The notes under the pieces: generated by a model | What the model saw: the letters and a program-made list of their open reading frames with translations, nothing else | Databases searched by the model: none | What the model was told of the DNA's origin: nothing | Virus record (IMG/VR): IMGVR_UViG_3300010885_029022 | Coordinates: 1-45,733 of that record | Direction: 5' to 3' (one strand) | DNA length: 45,733 nt | Origin: a virus | In this document: piece by piece, positions 27,401 to 32,843 of the stretch | Layout: every line of letters begins with the position of its first letter | Position numbering within the stretch: the stretch's first letter is position 1 | Made by a program: the position numbers and the translations under genes

Positions 27401-27520
27401 GGTGTACGTAACATCACATTTGAGCAAATAATCAACGCTCCAACTGCATTGTCCAACGCAGATATTTATCGTCAAACTCGTTCACAAATTCAATTAGCCA
27501 AAGAGGAGTTACTTGTGTAA
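21410..27520 (+). CDS. Tape measure protein
   Basis: A 2036-residue protein, by far the longest gene, which sets tail length. The N terminus (MPSTEDRIVSMQFDNRSFE, then a conserved tape-measure domain to about 250 with FGEMAKNVATFTAAGVD and LIDWNSVQNAGI) is followed by a long charged helical region (about 270-560, many DAKQRVADS-type repeats) and many hydrophobic segments between about 750 and 1850 that may insert in the membrane during DNA entry. The C terminus is Ala/Thr-rich. I took the ATG at 21410, eight bases before the upstream stop. By the usual 0.15 nm per residue rule the tail would be roughly 300 nm. Confidence 0.95.
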   Translation: MPSTEDRIVSMQFDNRSFEANIQQTISSLEALKKNLNFSGSEKGLDSLAKSVNGFDMSTIGSSVDAIAAKFTALGVIGVSALASITNKAVEAGLSLAKSLSIGPLVAGFQEYETNIQSVQTILANTKSQGTNLQDVTAALDELNTYSDQTIYNFGEMAKNVATFTAAGVDLDTAVSSIKGIANIAALSGAGAEKAAMAMYQLSQAIATGTVRLIDWNSVQNAGIGGEVFQQVLFEAGKAVGTIANLPVNETFAGWKKSVEGFRNSLGKAQDVEDPAVKLANSMAEAAKVVSDAEKDIIDTTEKSGQRVIDAKQRVADSITNGAEDIAKAEERQRRTIEDSAKAISNSFQNVINARKRLDDALKPASTDELTAAEDRLTSAKLDQLDLANATEKANIAQNQGLYRETQARIKLAAAMKSGNPADQSAAYYDLQQAQFAVADNVDAITRAEIRQRSVARDVTAAQESLTAIQNKGTDSDLKVASAKDNLLSAEERYARDIEDSATRQKEAADSLASAKENSARRQSDAIKNLAAVEEDRVSAIERVQERLGIAHEKSAKIISDAADTNSTAWLTSKVLTTALSALTGDMTKADLLAMKFTDDQANYLLAVGKLAKESATEVKTITQLFGVVKEAIGSGWSASFRSLFGNIEQAKTLYKDWGKKIGDVVEKSSEARNKILGDWAALGGRQRLIEAITNLFRDFGLVMKPIKEAFRDIFPRKTGAELNALTEKFLQFTKRIAITNETAAKIKTIFKGVFSAFSIVGNVVKNVTRLFWSLTSIIGGAAGGILIGVITKIANGLIALNGKLVKGNGLDNFFDKIINKGNRFKEILFTAMMAFKSAFGGKTFDVAAGGLATVNSIAVKMGALFSKIGPVLSSVKDSVVNGFGALVDFLAPLKQVFPLIGNAIMFAGSALVDFATSAAGFVADAGSGFLGILKGIWNALSNLGSVVGGIVSSAFGKIKNILFGTSESATKLSKAIGVKGSGEGVTGAAENAGGIGEKLIGIWDGVKRTFDKVKDGLVSAGNAIKDAFSSLWEAVQATFDQVSWGKVAAVGGGLLFANLLGTIKQFLNGGLAGLFLGGDLVKSIQRIFHGLTDVLSSLQQAIKAQAIMNIAKALALLTVSIVVLSMIDGDKLLKSMIVVGVGLGLFMSAMYSLEQMANDTNGPKTAGSVVALSVAIGVLAGAMVLLSLSLVAMSFLNPIELAAGLFAMDRMLKMIIESMNALAKVDMKTVLKASIGLWAISRAIRGMAKAVVMMAEIDFWKMIQGLGGLIVVVKTLIFMIDNLPKGSDDKIKGMFVLGVALRLIAGAVENLGSMDLGKMIQGLIGLAAILEMMAFTFILLDKVDLKGIAESLIAFGISIVLLSGALIGIAIAIAIISLLSWESLLKAIGSLVILLPLLAIAMAVMNGNQMGALAMILAAGAIVILAIALEKIGNLSWGDIFKGLGAAALFLGGLVAAALLIEPALPALFALGVALSLIGLAVYLFGSGVNNLAEGVAIMSKAGTKGIQVFKDLLKMAITAIPEFVAALANSFIELATGILKAAPAIISAAIKVLTLLFDAILTLLPKIVEVGGKLFDALLTFILKKAPDLIQAGIALILNLLQGIRDNIPEVVKTVVEIIVAMQKALTDHIEVLVDSGIELLNKLLEGFTKGFEAIKDAALAFATTLIQAIIDIIRTEGELVKGIIVALVDVYVGLTQTIAEQAIRIVEVLISALVAGIKAFSQGFVAVVKAIAQGIIDGVTTVTSEFARVVVAIFGAILGAEQEIIDGTGQFVLSFLSAITTAINTYGPEFASAGGELVAAILKNAVTSPLDAGKALLNGLTGWFSDDKKPKEIGATVGANVATGLVKGLDKNAPKVAAAGGRMGEAAINGANTTLKVNSPSRVFMQIGGYLAAGLALGMDNDSSAQTSGAALGDRVTTAMQNTLGNMADAFTGIAEINPTIAPVLDLSSVEQQAGRLNDILSAQTLDASISAGQASSLSLATTTQLASATQSKSGVRNITFEQIINAPTALSNADIYRQTRSQIQLAKEELLV

Positions 27521-28383
27521 TGGATATTTCATCAATAGTACTAAGTAAAGATATTGCCGGTGGCTCAGCAACTTTGTGTACGTTGTCTTTAGACAATACT
27601 TCATATTCAGACCCCTACATTATTCGTAATATTACGGGGCTGGATATTGACGAAATCACGCCAAGGCTTTATGGAACAGGTGCCGTTAGTGGAACTAAGT
27701 TCTTTAACATGCGACAAAAGCCTCGCAGTATTGCAATTAGGATTATATTAAATCCAAATTTTGCAACCTTACAAACGCATGCCATGTTAAGAGATGAGTT
27801 ATATAAAGCTATCAGCTCAGATCGAGGCAGCAAGATTAATCTAAGTTTTATGTCTAAATTTGGCCCTGAGCTTGCAATGATTGAAGGGTTTATAACAAAG
27901 TTTGAATCGGACGTAAACACTTTAACGCCCGAAGTTCAGCTCACAATAACTTGTGAATACCCATATTTCAGAAAACGGTATAGAACTTCAGCTACAACCG
28001 GGTTAAGCACGACGGCACCTGTAATAATTGATAACTCCTCTACAGCGCCACATGGCTTTAGAATGATGCTTACGTTTACATCAACTGTGCTTAGTTTAAC
28101 CCCTTCATTTAAAATTCAAAATTCGTCAAACGCTGATTGGAAATTTGAGATATTAGGATTTGGGTTTGCAAATGCCGATCAGTTGTATTTCTCAAGCGAG
28201 GACGACAACAAATATTTGTACGTTATGCGAAGTGGGGTGACTACCAATCTTATGGGGTACTTAACTGCAAACTCACAATGGCCTATTATATTTCCAGGGA
28301 CAAACGCATTTTCTATAAGTGGTACTGGTTCTTTATTTACATACAGTTTGCTAGATTACTACGAAACATTCTGGGGTCTTTAA
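27520..28383 (+). CDS. Distal tail protein (Dit-like)
   Basis: A 287-residue protein directly after the tape measure, where siphoviruses encode Dit. Signatures are YIIRNITGLDIDEITPRLYG, FFNMRQKPRSIAIRI, MLRDELYKAISSDRGSKINL, LTPEVQLTITCEYPYF, and a C-terminal carbohydrate-module-like half (about 165-287) with WPIIFPGTNAFSISG. It would form the hub ring between tube and baseplate. The start overlaps the tape measure stop (TAATG). Confidence 0.87.
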   Translation: MDISSIVLSKDIAGGSATLCTLSLDNTSYSDPYIIRNITGLDIDEITPRLYGTGAVSGTKFFNMRQKPRSIAIRIILNPNFATLQTHAMLRDELYKAISSDRGSKINLSFMSKFGPELAMIEGFITKFESDVNTLTPEVQLTITCEYPYFRKRYRTSATTGLSTTAPVIIDNSSTAPHGFRMMLTFTSTVLSLTPSFKIQNSSNADWKFEILGFGFANADQLYFSSEDDNKYLYVMRSGVTTNLMGYLTANSQWPIIFPGTNAFSISGTGSLFTYSLLDYYETFWGL

Positions 28384-28384
28384 C

Positions 28385-29575
28385 ATGGATATTTTGACAA
28401 TAAACCCAAATGACTACACGGATTGTGACGTTGTAAATGATATTCTAAAGGTTAAGTGGGTTGAGCGTTATAGGGAGCCTGGTGAGTTTTCTATAACAGC
28501 ATATCCATCTGATGCTATACGAACTCGGCTTGCACTAGGTACGCTCATAACGCATCTAGAAACTCAAGATATTATGATGGTAGAAGACCATGAGATTAAT
28601 GAGTCTGGCGATGCCGAACCGGTTATGGTTATAACAGGCAGAAGCTTAACTGCATTTCTTGAGAATCGAATTGCTTCGCCTAATAATTTATCGTTAGTTA
28701 CTTGGTCGGTTGGCCCATTGTCACCAGGCGTAGTAGGCTATATAGATACTCCAAACGTTTATAATTTTACAGCTGACACAACAGTTAATATTACTAAACG
28801 ATTAATAAAAGATCACATAGGCAACTACTCTACCGGCGCAACGTCGGGCCTTGTAAGTGCCAGAGATGCTCTTCCACGCGTCGAGGTAACTTCTACATTT
28901 GTAGGCACTGATCCAGTTGGAGCTATAGGAACTGATCCATCAAAAGACTTAGTAGTTTCACGTGGACCATTGTTACCTGAGGTATTAAAATTATTAGAGC
29001 GTATGGACGCTGGACTTAAGATATTACGCCCTATTCCATCTGCGTCCGGTGCATCAGCCATTGCGATTACTTTTCAAATACATAAAGGTATCGACAACAG
29101 CGAAACTGCTATATTTAGCAACGAGTTTGGAGATTTAGAGGGAACTCGATATTTTTGGACTAATCGAAATTACAAAACTAGCGCATTTGTTGCCTCAGAT
29201 TATTACCGAGTAGTTATGCGGCCATCGACAGGGACTGGCGGATTTAATGAACGAGTTATGTATGTTGATGCATCTGACGCAATTCCAAAAGAAAGCATAA
29301 GAGAAGACGTAGCTTCGGCAGGTCAAGTAACCTCGTTTGAGAATATTTTAACACGTCGTGGTGACGAGGCTTTAGCCGCGGCTAAACTTGAGCAATATTT
29401 AGAAACCAGCATTACGCCAAACAGCAGACTTAAATACCGTAAAGACTATAACATTGGCGACCTTGTTTATATTCGTGGTAACTACGGCGTTTCGACTAAG
29501 ATGCGCGTTGTAGAATACGCAGAGTTTGAGGATGAAACTGGTGAATCGGGAGTTCCAACAGTTAAAGCTATTTAA
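28385..29575 (+). CDS. Tail tip / baseplate hub protein (ReqiPepy6 Gp37-like)
   Basis: A 396-residue protein of the siphovirus Gp37-like family. Diagnostic stretches: VVNDILKVKWVERYREPGEFSI, LALGTLITH, DIMMVEDHEI, VMVITGRSLTAFLENRI, DAGLKILRPI, and near the end YRKDYNIGDLVYIRGNYG and AEFEDETGE. These proteins form the hub or tail-associated part at the tail tip, next to Dit. It begins one base after the upstream stop. No separate peptidase domain is visible. Confidence 0.88.
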   Translation: MDILTINPNDYTDCDVVNDILKVKWVERYREPGEFSITAYPSDAIRTRLALGTLITHLETQDIMMVEDHEINESGDAEPVMVITGRSLTAFLENRIASPNNLSLVTWSVGPLSPGVVGYIDTPNVYNFTADTTVNITKRLIKDHIGNYSTGATSGLVSARDALPRVEVTSTFVGTDPVGAIGTDPSKDLVVSRGPLLPEVLKLLERMDAGLKILRPIPSASGASAIAITFQIHKGIDNSETAIFSNEFGDLEGTRYFWTNRNYKTSAFVASDYYRVVMRPSTGTGGFNERVMYVDASDAIPKESIREDVASAGQVTSFENILTRRGDEALAAAKLEQYLETSITPNSRLKYRKDYNIGDLVYIRGNYGVSTKMRVVEYAEFEDETGESGVPTVKAI

Positions 29576-29598
29576 GCACGATACATTGAAAGGAAACC

Positions 29599-29949
29599 AT
29601 GAACAAAAAACACCCAAAAGATTGGTCTAAAATTACTCCAGAAACGACTCAAGCTTGGGGTTTAGCAATGTACCCGATTATTGTGCTGGTGCTTGCAGTG
29701 TTTATGGTGGTAACAAGACGTCCAATAACAACAGACATAAGTGGTTTGTTTTTAGGCCTAACTGTAGCTGGGTCACTACAAGCTGCAGTAAAACGAAAGG
29801 CGGCCAGCAGTGCTGACTCTAACAATAATGATCGCCCTGATGATGACGTTCGTCATTCTCGCAATTCGGAATTGGAGGGCAGTGATCGGCGCAGGTCCAG
29901 TAATTTTGATAGTGGGTCTGATTACCGTATTTGCTTACATTTCAGTTAA
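29599..29949 (+). CDS. Small membrane protein, possible holin component
   Basis: A 116-residue protein with two hydrophobic stretches (AMYPIIVLVLAVFMVV at about 28-43 and ISGLFLGLTVAGSL at about 53-66) and a long polar, Ser/Asp/Arg-rich C terminus (from about 75). AAAGGA precedes the ATG. It sits between the tail tip gene and another membrane protein. Its last 140 bases also code for the start of the next gene in another frame. Two short spans and a charged tail fit a holin-like topology, but this cannot be proven here. Confidence 0.7.
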   Translation: MNKKHPKDWSKITPETTQAWGLAMYPIIVLVLAVFMVVTRRPITTDISGLFLGLTVAGSLQAAVKRKAASSADSNNNDRPDDDVRHSRNSELEGSDRRRSSNFDSGSDYRICLHFS

Positions 29950-30184
29950 GTGGGCGTCATATTATGACGACCTTCGAGATTGGAAGTCATGTAAAGAACG
30001 AGTTGCGATAGCAAACGAAGTTATCAAATTTAATGAAATCCTTGTTGATATTATAGAAACCGAACACCCAACTAAAAGTGACAAAGCTAAAGAACTTGAC
30101 GATGCAATTCAGGCAATAAGGAATCTACAAAACGATTGTAAAAAACAGCCTACCTTTTTGACTAGTTTCAATTCAAATTTCTAA
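29810..30184 (+). CDS. Small membrane protein with coiled-coil-like C terminus, overlapping gene
   Basis: A 124-residue protein from a GTG at 29810 with AAAGG nine bases upstream. Two hydrophobic stretches (LTLTIMIALMMTFVILAI at about 2-19, VILIVGLITVFAYISV at about 31-46) precede a charged helical region (SCKERVAIANEVIKFNEI to LDDAIQAIRNLQNDC). The first 140 bases overlap the C-terminal code of the upstream membrane protein in another frame, which is exceptional in this window. Both frames remain plausible: one gives a polar tail, the other two membrane spans. Placement with other membrane genes suggests lysis or membrane function. Confidence 0.65.
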   Translation: MLTLTIMIALMMTFVILAIRNWRAVIGAGPVILIVGLITVFAYISVKWASYYDDLRDWKSCKERVAIANEVIKFNEILVDIIETEHPTKSDKAKELDDAIQAIRNLQNDCKKQPTFLTSFNSNF

Positions 30185-30195
30185 TAGGAGAGATA

Positions 30196-30570
30196 ATGAG
30201 CAATACAGACTCAACCACACCAATTTTTAAATTTAATGATAAAACCTACAACTTTCTAAAGTTTCTAGCTTTAGTTGGGCTACCAACCGTTGCATCCGCA
30301 TATTTTACTCTTGCTGGTCAGCTTAATTTAGCTAATCCAGAAAAGGTTGTTGGTATTCTTACTGTAATTACAACTCTTCTTGGCGTAATGCTTGGTGTGT
30401 CTACAAAGCAGTTCCATAAGTCTGGAGCTGCGTTTGATGGCGCAATTAGCATCACAGAAGGCGCTGATGGGTCTAAGTTATATTCGTTGGATCTTTACGG
30501 AGACCCAAGTACGCTTGATAGTAAGCAGATTGTAAGCTTTAAAGTAGGCAATTCAAATACGCAAGTATAA
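30196..30570 (+). CDS. Putative holin / membrane protein
   Basis: A 124-residue protein with two hydrophobic segments (FLALVGLPTVASAYFTLAG at about 24-42, VVGILTVITTLLGVMLGVS at about 50-68) and a soluble C-terminal half with DGAISITEGADGSKLYSLDLYGDP. I know this arrangement from actinobacteriophage proteins annotated as holins. It lies after the tail genes, next to other membrane genes, which fits. The endolysin that would use it is far upstream at 6283. AGGAG precedes the ATG. Holin call is by family recall and topology. Confidence 0.78.
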   Translation: MSNTDSTTPIFKFNDKTYNFLKFLALVGLPTVASAYFTLAGQLNLANPEKVVGILTVITTLLGVMLGVSTKQFHKSGAAFDGAISITEGADGSKLYSLDLYGDPSTLDSKQIVSFKVGNSNTQV

Positions 30571-30583
30571 CAACTGCTATAAT
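30560..30583 (+). promoter_or_regulatory. Repeated phage promoter, copy 1
   Basis: A 24-base block: CGCA, then AT-A-ACAA in the spacer, then CTATAAT with TATAAT at 30578-30583 and an upstream TG (TGCTATAAT). The block overlaps the end of the holin-like gene. The expected start site is near 30590, giving a leader of about 18 bases before the ATG at 30608. No TTGACA-like -35 is visible; the conserved part is the spacer itself. Confidence 0.75.
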
Positions 30584-30607
30584 GAACACCTACTGAGAGG
30601 ACTTATA

Positions 30608-30895
30608 ATGAGACTACCAAACAAGAAGGATAAAAACCCAAAGCTAACACTAGCCAAGGACAAGCTCATGGACGAACTGTCCAATTACGACCCACAAGAT
30701 AAGGAATATCAAGCAATTCTCGTAAGCCTGAAAGCCCTCACTGAACTCGAATCGCAACCGCGACGAGGTAAAGTTGATGCTAACACGCTTGCGCTAGTTA
30801 TCGGTAACCTTCTCGGAATCATTGTAATTGTCGCATACGAACAAAAGCACGTCTTTGCCAGTAAAGCTTCAGGTTTCCTCCTAAAAGCCAAGTAA
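30608..30895 (+). CDS. Small membrane protein, first promoter cassette
   Basis: A 95-residue protein: a Lys-rich, soluble N terminus (to about 57) and a C-terminal hydrophobic span (TLALVIGNLLGIIVIVAYEQ at about 59-78) ended by basic residues (KHVFASKASGFLLKAK). I know this type from actinobacteriophages, without a known function. It has its own promoter 25 bases upstream (copy 1) and a very strong terminator 29 bases after the stop, so it is expressed as a single-gene unit. Many codons end in C or G, suggesting high expression. Confidence 0.82.
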   Translation: MRLPNKKDKNPKLTLAKDKLMDELSNYDPQDKEYQAILVSLKALTELESQPRRGKVDANTLALVIGNLLGIIVIVAYEQKHVFASKASGFLLKAK

Positions 30896-30923
30896 CTCAA
30901 CACAGCACTAAAGTAGCATTAGC

Positions 30924-30971
30924 ATATAACCCCTAGATATCACAACGATATTTAGGGGTTATATGTTTTTT
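30924..30971 (+). terminator. Strong intrinsic terminator ending the late operon
   Basis: An 18-bp stem with one G-T pair: the arm ATATAACCCCTA-G-ATATC, loop ACAAC, and the returning arm GATAT-T-TAGGGGTTATAT (30924-30964), then G and six T (30966-30971). The stem is the longest inverted repeat noticed in the window. It separates the structural/lysis genes and the first cassette from the region to the right. The other strand has no T-tract, so it acts rightward. Confidence 0.93.
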
Positions 30972-31028
30972 AACAAGTGCTATAAAAAATTCTAAAAAAT
31001 TCCCCGAAGTAAAAATTTGAAATTAAGT

Positions 31029-31052
31029 CGCAGGAATTACAACTCCTATAAT
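31029..31052 (+). promoter_or_regulatory. Repeated phage promoter, copy 2
   Basis: Same 24-base block as copy 1: CGCA, AATT-ACAA spacer, CTATAAT with TATAAT at 31047-31052, followed by GAGAAG. Upstream DNA is AT-rich. No coding region begins nearby; the next 70 bases form hairpins ending in a T-tract, so it seems to drive a short RNA. A weaker look-alike (ACAAGTG-C-TATAAA at 30974-30986) lies just upstream. Confidence 0.75.
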
Positions 31053-31122
31053 GAGAAGCAGACATCCTCACTGTCTGGCAACCCTTGCAAAAGAAAAAGC
31101 CAAACTTCTCCTATTTTTTTTT
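31053..31122 (+). ncRNA. Candidate small structured RNA 1
   Basis: Between promoter copy 2 and a T-tract (31114-31122) lies a compact fold with no open reading frame of note. Hairpin CAGACA (31059-31064) with TGTCTG (31072-31077) abuts hairpin GCAA (31078-31081) with TTGC (31085-31088); an A-rich strand follows (31089-31104), then CTTCTC (31105-31110), which is complementary to GAGAAG at 31053-31058. The expected start is about 31058-31060, so that closing stem may not be transcribed. The T-tract directly abuts promoter copy 3. Function unknown: an sRNA, or an attenuated leader. Confidence 0.45.
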
Positions 31123-31146
31123 CGCAGGAATTACAAGGCCTATAAT
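31123..31146 (+). promoter_or_regulatory. Repeated phage promoter, copy 3
   Basis: The 24-base block again: CGCA, AATT-ACAA, GGCC, TATAAT at 31141-31146, followed by GAGAAG as in copy 2. It begins at the first base after the T-tract of the upstream RNA unit, so the two units are directly joined. It drives the second structured RNA, and perhaps by read-through the protein genes from 31291. Confidence 0.75.
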
Positions 31147-31152
31147 GAGAAG

Positions 31153-31265
31153 TAAGATAAGACACGAACGTGTAGGTGAAAGACCTACCTATCTGGTGCA
31201 GAAGCTAAGCTGCTAAATTACAATTTTCGTTGGATTGTAAACCCTAGACATCTCATATTTTTTTT
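31153..31265 (+). ncRNA. Candidate small structured RNA 2
   Basis: About 113 bases from the expected start to a T-tract (31258-31265). AGATA (31155-31159) pairs with TATCT (31190-31194) and closes two hairpins: ACAC/GTGT (31162-31173) and AGGT-GAAAG-ACCT (31074 offset: 31174-31186, extendable to GTAGGT/ACCTAC). Then GCAG/CTGC (31198-31213) and a 7-bp hairpin TTACAAT/ATTGTAA (31218-31240). TCTCAT just before the T-tract can pair with ATGAGA at 31145-31150, but that lies at the promoter. It is not a tRNA. It could be an sRNA or a regulatory leader for the gene at 31291. Confidence 0.45.
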
Positions 31266-31290
31266 CACCAACTATTAAGGAGATTACATA

Positions 31291-31410
31291 ATGACACGAT
31301 CAAGGCGTTACGGACTTATACACTTTATATTTGATGTTGTGCTCACCGGTCTTACTGGTGGAATCTGGCTTATTTGGGTTCTTATTCGTGAGTTTCAAAT
31401 GAGGCGGTAA
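31291..31410 (+). CDS. Small membrane protein (39 residues)
   Basis: A 39-residue protein: a short basic N terminus (TRSRRYG), one hydrophobic span with FDVVLTGLTGGIWLIWVLIRE, and a basic end (QMRR). I recall this FD-x(4)-T-GG-WL-IW-x-RE pattern from small membrane proteins of actinobacteriophages; no function is known to me. A strong AAGGAG (31276-31281) precedes the ATG. It is the first protein gene after the two RNA units and its stop overlaps the next start by one base. Confidence 0.8.
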   Translation: MTRSRRYGLIHFIFDVVLTGLTGGIWLIWVLIREFQMRR

Positions 31411-31565
31411 TGAAGAAAGCTTACGTTAAACTTAAAGGTTTTATTATTTTAGTTGTACTTGTGCCACCACTTTTAATCATTTACTCAATGGTTCAAACCT
31501 GGACTAAGATAACGACAAGAAAAAAAGACAAATATTGGAAGACGCCATATAAAGAATGGGAGTAG
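31410..31565 (+). CDS. Small membrane protein (51 residues)
   Basis: A 51-residue protein starting in the stop of the previous gene (TAATG). One hydrophobic span (FIILVVLVPPLLIIYSMV, about 11-28) is followed by a basic, polar C terminus with several Trp and Lys (TRKKDKYWKTPYKEW). I do not recognise it. With the 39-residue protein upstream and the two-span protein downstream it forms a run of three membrane genes with almost no spacing. Confidence 0.75.
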   Translation: MKKAYVKLKGFIILVVLVPPLLIIYSMVQTWTKITTRKKDKYWKTPYKEWE

Positions 31566-31566
31566 C

Positions 31567-32307
31567 ATGAACGCTATTGTCGATATTTTTAACAAAGCAG
31601 AACGACTAGTTCAACATAACTCGTCATCAATTTTAACGGCGTTTGGTATCTCTGGTACAATAGGTACTGCATATTTAACAGGTAAAGCTTCGTTTAAAGC
31701 CGCTCATATTATTCAAGAAGAAGAGCGGTTAACAACAAAAAAAGTAGATCCTAAAGATGCAGTAAAGAAAGTGTGGAAACTTTATATTCCAGCTGGGGTA
31801 TCCGGCGTTGCCACAATTGCTTGTATTGTTGGAGTGTCTAAAATCGGTTCGCGACGGACAGCAGCTATCACAGCTGCATATTCTTTAAGCGAAAAGGCAT
31901 TTACCGAATACAAATCCAAAGTTGTAGAAACTCTCGGAGAAAAGAAAGAGAAGAAAATTCGAGATGAAGTATATGAAACTAAAATGTCAAATAATCCTCC
32001 TTCAAGCTCAGGTATTGTATTGGCGGGTACGGGCGACGTACTCTGCTGCGAGACTTGGACAGGACGATATTTTAACAGCGATATGGAAACCATCCGAAAA
32101 GCTGTAAATGTTATTAACGCCAAACTTAATAGAGAAATGGAAGCAACACTAAGCGACTTCTACTATCTAATTGGCATACCAACAACATCGTCGTCATCAT
32201 ATTCTGGGTGGAACTCAGATAAACTTATGGACTTAGATTTTTCCACCCTACTTCATGACGGACGGCCTTGTTTAGCATTCGAATACAATTACGTTAAGAT
32301 TTTGTGA
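31567..32307 (+). CDS. Two-span membrane protein (DUF6353-like)
   Basis: A 246-residue protein with two hydrophobic spans (about 22-40, ILTAFGISGTIGTAYLTG; about 72-90, LYIPAGVSGVATIACIVGV) separated by a charged helix, then GSRRTAAITAAYSLSEKAF and a cytoplasmic-looking domain. I believe this is the DUF6353 family of phage membrane proteins. A paralogue lies at 34449 (LYTPAVVLGTLSIAALTG, RRNTALTAAYATLSAAY). The C terminus has DFYYLIGIP...GW, a module also found in the proteins at 33644 and 34449. Function unknown; a membrane-anchored assembly is possible. Confidence 0.85.
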   Translation: MNAIVDIFNKAERLVQHNSSSILTAFGISGTIGTAYLTGKASFKAAHIIQEEERLTTKKVDPKDAVKKVWKLYIPAGVSGVATIACIVGVSKIGSRRTAAITAAYSLSEKAFTEYKSKVVETLGEKKEKKIRDEVYETKMSNNPPSSSGIVLAGTGDVLCCETWTGRYFNSDMETIRKAVNVINAKLNREMEATLSDFYYLIGIPTTSSSSYSGWNSDKLMDLDFSTLLHDGRPCLAFEYNYVKIL

Positions 32308-32334
32308 TTAATAACCAATTGAAAGAAGGATACC

Positions 32335-32508
32335 ATGGAAGAAATTACAGAAATTGTAGAAACAGTTAACCCAGGCGTTGACTACCGTAAAGGCCTCATT
32401 ATTGCTGGCGTTATCGTTGTTGGTGCATTGAGTGCTAAAGGCATTGTTAGCTTTTTAGCACGCCGAAAGGCTGTTGACGAAGGCATTAATACAACTGAGG
32501 CGTCTTGA
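32335..32508 (+). CDS. Small single-span membrane protein (57 residues)
   Basis: A 57-residue protein: acidic N terminus (EEITEIVETVNPGVDYRKG), one hydrophobic span (LIIAGVIVVGALSAKGIVSFL, about 21-41) and a short basic/polar end. AAAGAAGGA lies at 32321-32329. Its stop overlaps the TTG start of the next gene. The family is not known to me. It continues the membrane-protein cluster. Confidence 0.75.
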   Translation: MEEITEIVETVNPGVDYRKGLIIAGVIVVGALSAKGIVSFLARRKAVDEGINTTEAS

Positions 32509-32840
32509 ACCAGCAGGAATTTGAAAAGATATTTCGAGATCAAGTAGCACTTTGCGAAGCGACTCTACTTCGAAAGGGCTCCGAGTATGCAAAAGATGCT
32601 GACCGTCTACATAATTTTAAAATAGCGGCAGCGTTACAAGGAGAAAACACCAGCCAAGCGCTTGGTGGTATGCTTGCTAAGCATATTGTGTCAATTTATG
32701 ATGTTATTCAATCAAATCAACCAGTAACTCTTGACTATTGGAATGAAAAGATTGGCGACGCAATGAATTACTTATTTCTGCTCAAAGCAGTTATAATTGA
32801 AGAATCATCTACTTATATATCAACAAACAACAAAGGATAA
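32505..32840 (+). CDS. Small all-helical phage protein (DUF1599/Nmad1-like)
   Basis: A 111-residue protein with LLRKGSEYAKDADRLHNFKIAA, LGGMLAKHIVSIYDVI and WNEKIGDAMNYLFLLKAV. This resembles a phage family called nucleotide modification associated domain 1 (DUF1599), distantly like MazG-type helical proteins. If right, it would act on nucleotides or their pools. The TTG at 32505 overlaps the previous stop and follows GAGG. Identity is by recalled pattern and the metal-binding set is incomplete in view, so the function is tentative. Confidence 0.72.
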   Translation: MNQQEFEKIFRDQVALCEATLLRKGSEYAKDADRLHNFKIAAALQGENTSQALGGMLAKHIVSIYDVIQSNQPVTLDYWNEKIGDAMNYLFLLKAVIIEESSTYISTNNKG

Positions 32841-32843
32841 ATC

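Noticed and set aside
30602-30607. TATAAT-like bases at the start of the 95-residue gene, and again at 34299-34304.
   Set aside because: Both overlap a start codon and a ribosome binding region and lack the conserved CGCA and ACAA parts of the repeated block.
30974-30986. ACAAGTG-C-TATAAA as a sixth promoter copy.
   Set aside because: The CGCA part and the final T of TATAAT are missing; kept only as a possible decayed copy.
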